Assembly: GCF_030373225.1 (NCBI RefSeq)
Contig: NZ_JAUCZG010000020.1
Location: forward strand, 1 to 64,000
DNA: 64,000 nt
Direction of reading: 5' to 3'
From: Hydrogenophaga sp.
Lineage (GTDB): Bacteria; Pseudomonadota; Gammaproteobacteria; Burkholderiales; Burkholderiaceae_C
The translations under genes and the position numbers were made by a program. The notes under the pieces were generated by a model. It had not been told where the DNA came from. It saw only the letters and a list, made by a program, of their open reading frames with translations, and made no database searches. This document shows positions 61,482 through 64,000 of this stretch, piece after piece (the stretch's first letter is position 1; each line of letters starts with the position of its first letter).

Positions 61482-62252
61482 ATGCCTTCACCGATGCCCG
61501 AACAGGACCCGCTGGCCAGCGCCCGGCCTCGCCATGTGGCCATCGTGATGGATGGCAACGGGCGTTGGGCGCAAAAGCGCTGGTTGCCCCGCGTGGCGGG
61601 TCACAAGCAAGGGGTCGAGGCCCTGCGCCGCGTCGTCAAGGCCTGCCTCGAGCGCGACGTGACCGTGCTCACCGTGTTTGCCTTCTCGTCGGAGAACTGG
61701 AACCGTCCGGTTGAAGAGGTCTCCAGCCTCATGGACTTGCTGGTGGTGGCGCTTTCGCGCGAGGTGCCCACGCTCGAAGGCAACGGCGTGCGGCTGCACT
61801 TTCCCGGCGACCGTCGCGGCTTGTCCAGGCGCGTGGTGCAGGGATTGATCGACGCCGAACGGGCCACGGCGCACAACCACAAGCTGGTGCTCAACGTCTG
61901 CTTCAACTACGGCGGGCGCTGGGACATTGCCCAGGCCGCGCAGCGACTGGCCGCGCAGGGCCGCGAGATCACCGAAGAGAGCCTCAACAGCGAGCTGGCC
62001 CTGTCACACGTTCCCGATCCCGATCTGTTGATCCGAACCGGGGGCGAGCTTCGCATCAGCAACTTTTTGCTCTGGCAGGCGGCCTACACGGAGCTGGTGT
62101 TCACCGAATGCCTGTGGCCGGACTTCGATGCCGCCGAACTCGACCGTGCCTTGCTGGAGTACGCCAACCGCGAACGCCGGTTCGGCCGGACCTCCGAGCA
62201 GGTCACCCAGGGCGAGCCCTTGCTGGCGGTGGGCGGCGATCGACATGCTTAG
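61482..62252 (+). CDS. uppS: Undecaprenyl diphosphate synthase
   Basis: A 256-aa cis-prenyltransferase: catalytic Asp in HVAIVMDGNGRWAQKR, FAFSSENWNRP, CFNYGGRWDI and RTGGELRISNFLLWQAAYTE. It makes the C55 carrier for peptidoglycan. ATG 61482 is taken; ATG 61494 is possible. Its last eight bases overlap cdsA, so the two are translated together. Confidence 0.95.
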   Translation: MPSPMPEQDPLASARPRHVAIVMDGNGRWAQKRWLPRVAGHKQGVEALRRVVKACLERDVTVLTVFAFSSENWNRPVEEVSSLMDLLVVALSREVPTLEGNGVRLHFPGDRRGLSRRVVQGLIDAERATAHNHKLVLNVCFNYGGRWDIAQAAQRLAAQGREITEESLNSELALSHVPDPDLLIRTGGELRISNFLLWQAAYTELVFTECLWPDFDAAELDRALLEYANRERRFGRTSEQVTQGEPLLAVGGDRHA

Positions 62253-63078
62253 ACAACGCGTCATCACCGCCGTGCTGTTGCTGGCGGTCTTGTTGCCCGC
62301 GTTGTTCCATTCCGCCATCGAACCCTTTGCCGCCCTCACGCTGCTGCTGATCGTGGCGGCCGGATGGGAATGGGCCCGCCTCAATGGTGTGGGTTCGCGC
62401 CTGGCACTCGCGCTCGGGCTGGGCCTGGGTGCGGCGCTGGTTGCCTTCTGGCTGTCGGGCGGCCTGGAGCGGTCGTGGCGCCCGTTGTGGATCGGTGTGG
62501 GCGCCTCGTGGGTCGTGCTCGCCGTGGTCATGCTCCGCCGTGGCGTGGCGGGTTGGAGCACATGGCCAGCCGGTTTGCGCTTGTGGGTGGGACTGTTCCT
62601 GATCGCGTGCGCCTGGGTGGCGATGGTGCAGGCCCGGCTGCTGGGCCTAGGCTTTCTGCTGTCGGTGCTGTTGCTGGTGTGGATGGCCGACATCGCGGCC
62701 TATTTCGGTGGCAAGACGTTCGGCCGGCGCAAGCTGGCGCCCGGCATCAGCCCGGGCAAGACATGGGAAGGTGCCATGAGTGGCTTCGTCGGCGTCTTCC
62801 TGCTCGCCGCCGGGTGGCTCTGGGCAGACCCGCTGGCCCAGGGCGGCGCGGTCAGCCTGTACGCACGCCTGTGGTCGTTCGGTCCCTGGCTGGCGGTGGC
62901 GTGTCTTGCTTTCCTGGTGGCCATGAGCGTCGTGGGCGACCTGGTGGAGTCGCTGGTCAAGCGCAGCGCGGCCGTGAAGGACTCCAGCAACCTGCTGCCA
63001 GGACATGGCGGTGTGCTCGACCGGGTCGATGCCCTGCTGCCGGTGTTGCCGCTGGCGATGATGTTTGCCACTCTTTGA
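62245..63078 (+). CDS. cdsA: Phosphatidate cytidylyltransferase
   Basis: A 277-aa membrane enzyme with about eight hydrophobic segments and the CTP_transf_1 signature near the C-terminus ([20 protein letters not shown] then [20 protein letters not shown]). It makes CDP-diacylglycerol, precursor of all phospholipids. The ATG lies inside the end of uppS. Usual place in the betaproteobacterial uppS-cdsA-dxr run. Confidence 0.96.
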   Translation: MLRQRVITAVLLLAVLLPALFHSAIEPFAALTLLLIVAAGWEWARLNGVGSRLALALGLGLGAALVAFWLSGGLERSWRPLWIGVGASWVVLAVVMLRRGVAGWSTWPAGLRLWVGLFLIACAWVAMVQARLLGLGFLLSVLLLVWMADIAAYFGGKTFGRRKLAPGISPGKTWEGAMSGFVGVFLLAAGWLWADPLAQGGAVSLYARLWSFGPWLAVACLAFLVAMSVVGDLVESLVKRSAAVKDSSNLLPGHGGVLDRVDALLPVLPLAMMFATL

Positions 63079-63083
63079 TCTTC

Positions 63084-64000
63084 ATGAACGACACCCAGTC
63101 CATCACCATCCTCGGATCCACCGGGTCCATCGGCAAGAGCACCCTCGATGTGCTGGCGCGCCATCCCGAGCGCTATCGTGTGTTTGCCCTCACCGCGTCC
63201 ACCCAGGTCGATCTGATGCTGGCGCAGTGCCGGCAGTTCTCGCCCCGCTATGCCGTGATGGTCAGCCCCGCCCACGCGGCCCAGCTGGCCGAGCGCGTCC
63301 ATCAACTCGGGTTGAAGGTGACGGTGTTGTCGGGCGAACAAGCCTTGTGCGATGTGTCGTCGGACCCGGAGGTGGACGCCGTGATGGCGGCGATTGTGGG
63401 TGCCGCAGGGCTCGCACCCAGCCTGGCGGCTGCCCGCTCGGGCAAGAAGCTGCTGCTGGCCAACAAGGAGGCGCTGGTGGTGGGCGGCGCGCTGTTCATG
63501 CAGGCGGTGCGCGACGGCGGTGCCACCTTGCTGCCGATCGACAGTGAACATTCCGCGGTGTTCCAGTCCTTGCCGGACGACCCCGCCGCCTGGTCGCGGC
63601 GGGTGGAGAAGATCGTGCTCACCGCCTCCGGTGGCCCGTTTCGCACGCGCGACCTGCAGTCGCTGTCGCAGGTGACGCCCGACGAGGCCTGCGCGCACCC
63701 CAACTGGGTGATGGGGCGCAAGATTTCGGTCGATTCGGCCACGATGATGAACAAGGCGCTGGAGGTCATCGAGGCCTGCTACCTGTTCGGCTTGCCGCCC
63801 GCGCAGATCGAGGTGGTGATCCATCCCCAGAGCGTGATTCATTCGATGGTGCAATACACCGATGGCTCGGTGGTGGCACAGCTCGGCACGCCGGACATGC
63901 GGGTGCCGATCGCCTACGGCCTTGCCTGGCCCGAACGCATGGCCTCCGGTGCCGAGCCGCTGGACTTCGGAACCTTGGGCGCTCTGACCTTCGAGAAACC
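63084..64000 (+). CDS. dxr: 1-Deoxy-D-xylulose 5-phosphate reductoisomerase (cut by window end)
   Basis: The first 305 codons of Dxr: NADPH-binding [46 protein letters not shown] with metal-binding residues, [28 protein letters not shown] and [20 protein letters not shown]. It makes MEP, the first committed intermediate of the isoprenoid pathway shared with ispD and ispF. The frame is open to the last base; about 90 residues should follow outside. Confidence 0.97.
   Translation, partial: MNDTQSITILGSTGSIGKSTLDVLARHPERYRVFALTASTQVDLMLAQCRQFSPRYAVMVSPAHAAQLAERVHQLGLKVTVLSGEQALCDVSSDPEVDAVMAAIVGAAGLAPSLAAARSGKKLLLANKEALVVGGALFMQAVRDGGATLLPIDSEHSAVFQSLPDDPAAWSRRVEKIVLTASGGPFRTRDLQSLSQVTPDEACAHPNWVMGRKISVDSATMMNKALEVIEACYLFGLPPAQIEVVIHPQSVIHSMVQYTDGSVVAQLGTPDMRVPIAYGLAWPERMASGAEPLDFGTLGALTFEK

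Overview
The window reads as high-GC betaproteobacterial chromosome, most likely Comamonadaceae (Hydrogenophaga/Acidovorax-like). This rests on the order rpsB-tsf-pyrH-frr-uppS-cdsA-dxr, the ispD-ispF pair beside mfd, an OmpR/EnvZ (RisA/RisS-like) pair, PhaR, and the wording of the proteins; it is an inference from gene content, not a database match.

Region 1 (1-18040) is the right part of an integrated genomic island. It ends at a tRNA-Val(CAC) 3' half (17995-18039) next to a tyrosine integrase (16508-17770). Leftward from the integrase runs a compact minus-strand module of start/stop-overlapping genes: AlpA-like and HTH proteins, two micro-ORFs, and a RepB-type primase/hexameric helicase followed by an iteron-like repeat cluster. 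The island cargo on the plus strand (734-10698) is a methylation-type defence operon: HTH regulator, DUF499 AAA ATPase, DUF3780 protein, DUF1156 N6-adenine methyltransferase, an unrecognised 118-aa protein, and a PLD-SNF2 helicase. A DUF3293 gene broken by an in-frame TGA sits at the left edge.

Region 2 (18196-31225) is metal/metalloid and stress related and appears to be one regulon. An ECF sigma factor with its NrsF (DUF1109) anti-sigma factor is divergent from a DUF547 gene. A SigF-type promoter pattern (GTAACC-N16-CGAA) can be read before sigF, before the DUF547 gene, before an ArsS-led operon, and in a weaker form before a bufferin (DUF2282/DUF692/DUF2063/DoxX) operon. The ArsS operon (arsenosugar radical SAM enzyme, PhnD/E/C-type ABC transporter, metallophosphoesterase, MTA-type nucleoside phosphorylase) could make, process and move an arsenic-containing nucleoside. 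A SelD fused to a pyridine-nucleotide-disulfide oxidoreductase lies between the two operons. A decayed tRNA 3'-end plus terminator at 31413-31482, homologous to that at 18011-18089, brackets this 13-kb block.

Region 3 (31488-64000) is mostly conserved chromosome: RhlE-type helicase, YciH/SUI1, a six-gene small-envelope-protein stress cluster, serB, mfd, ispDF, ompR/envZ, a SIMPL protein, 3-hydroxybutyrate dehydrogenase, relA (degenerate HD), tRNA-Val(GAC), phaR, rimO, tRNA-Leu(CAG), rnr, a class-I amidotransferase, yggT, nnr, a DadA-like oxidase, and the rpsB-dxr translation/lipid/isoprenoid cluster, with dxr cut by the window end.
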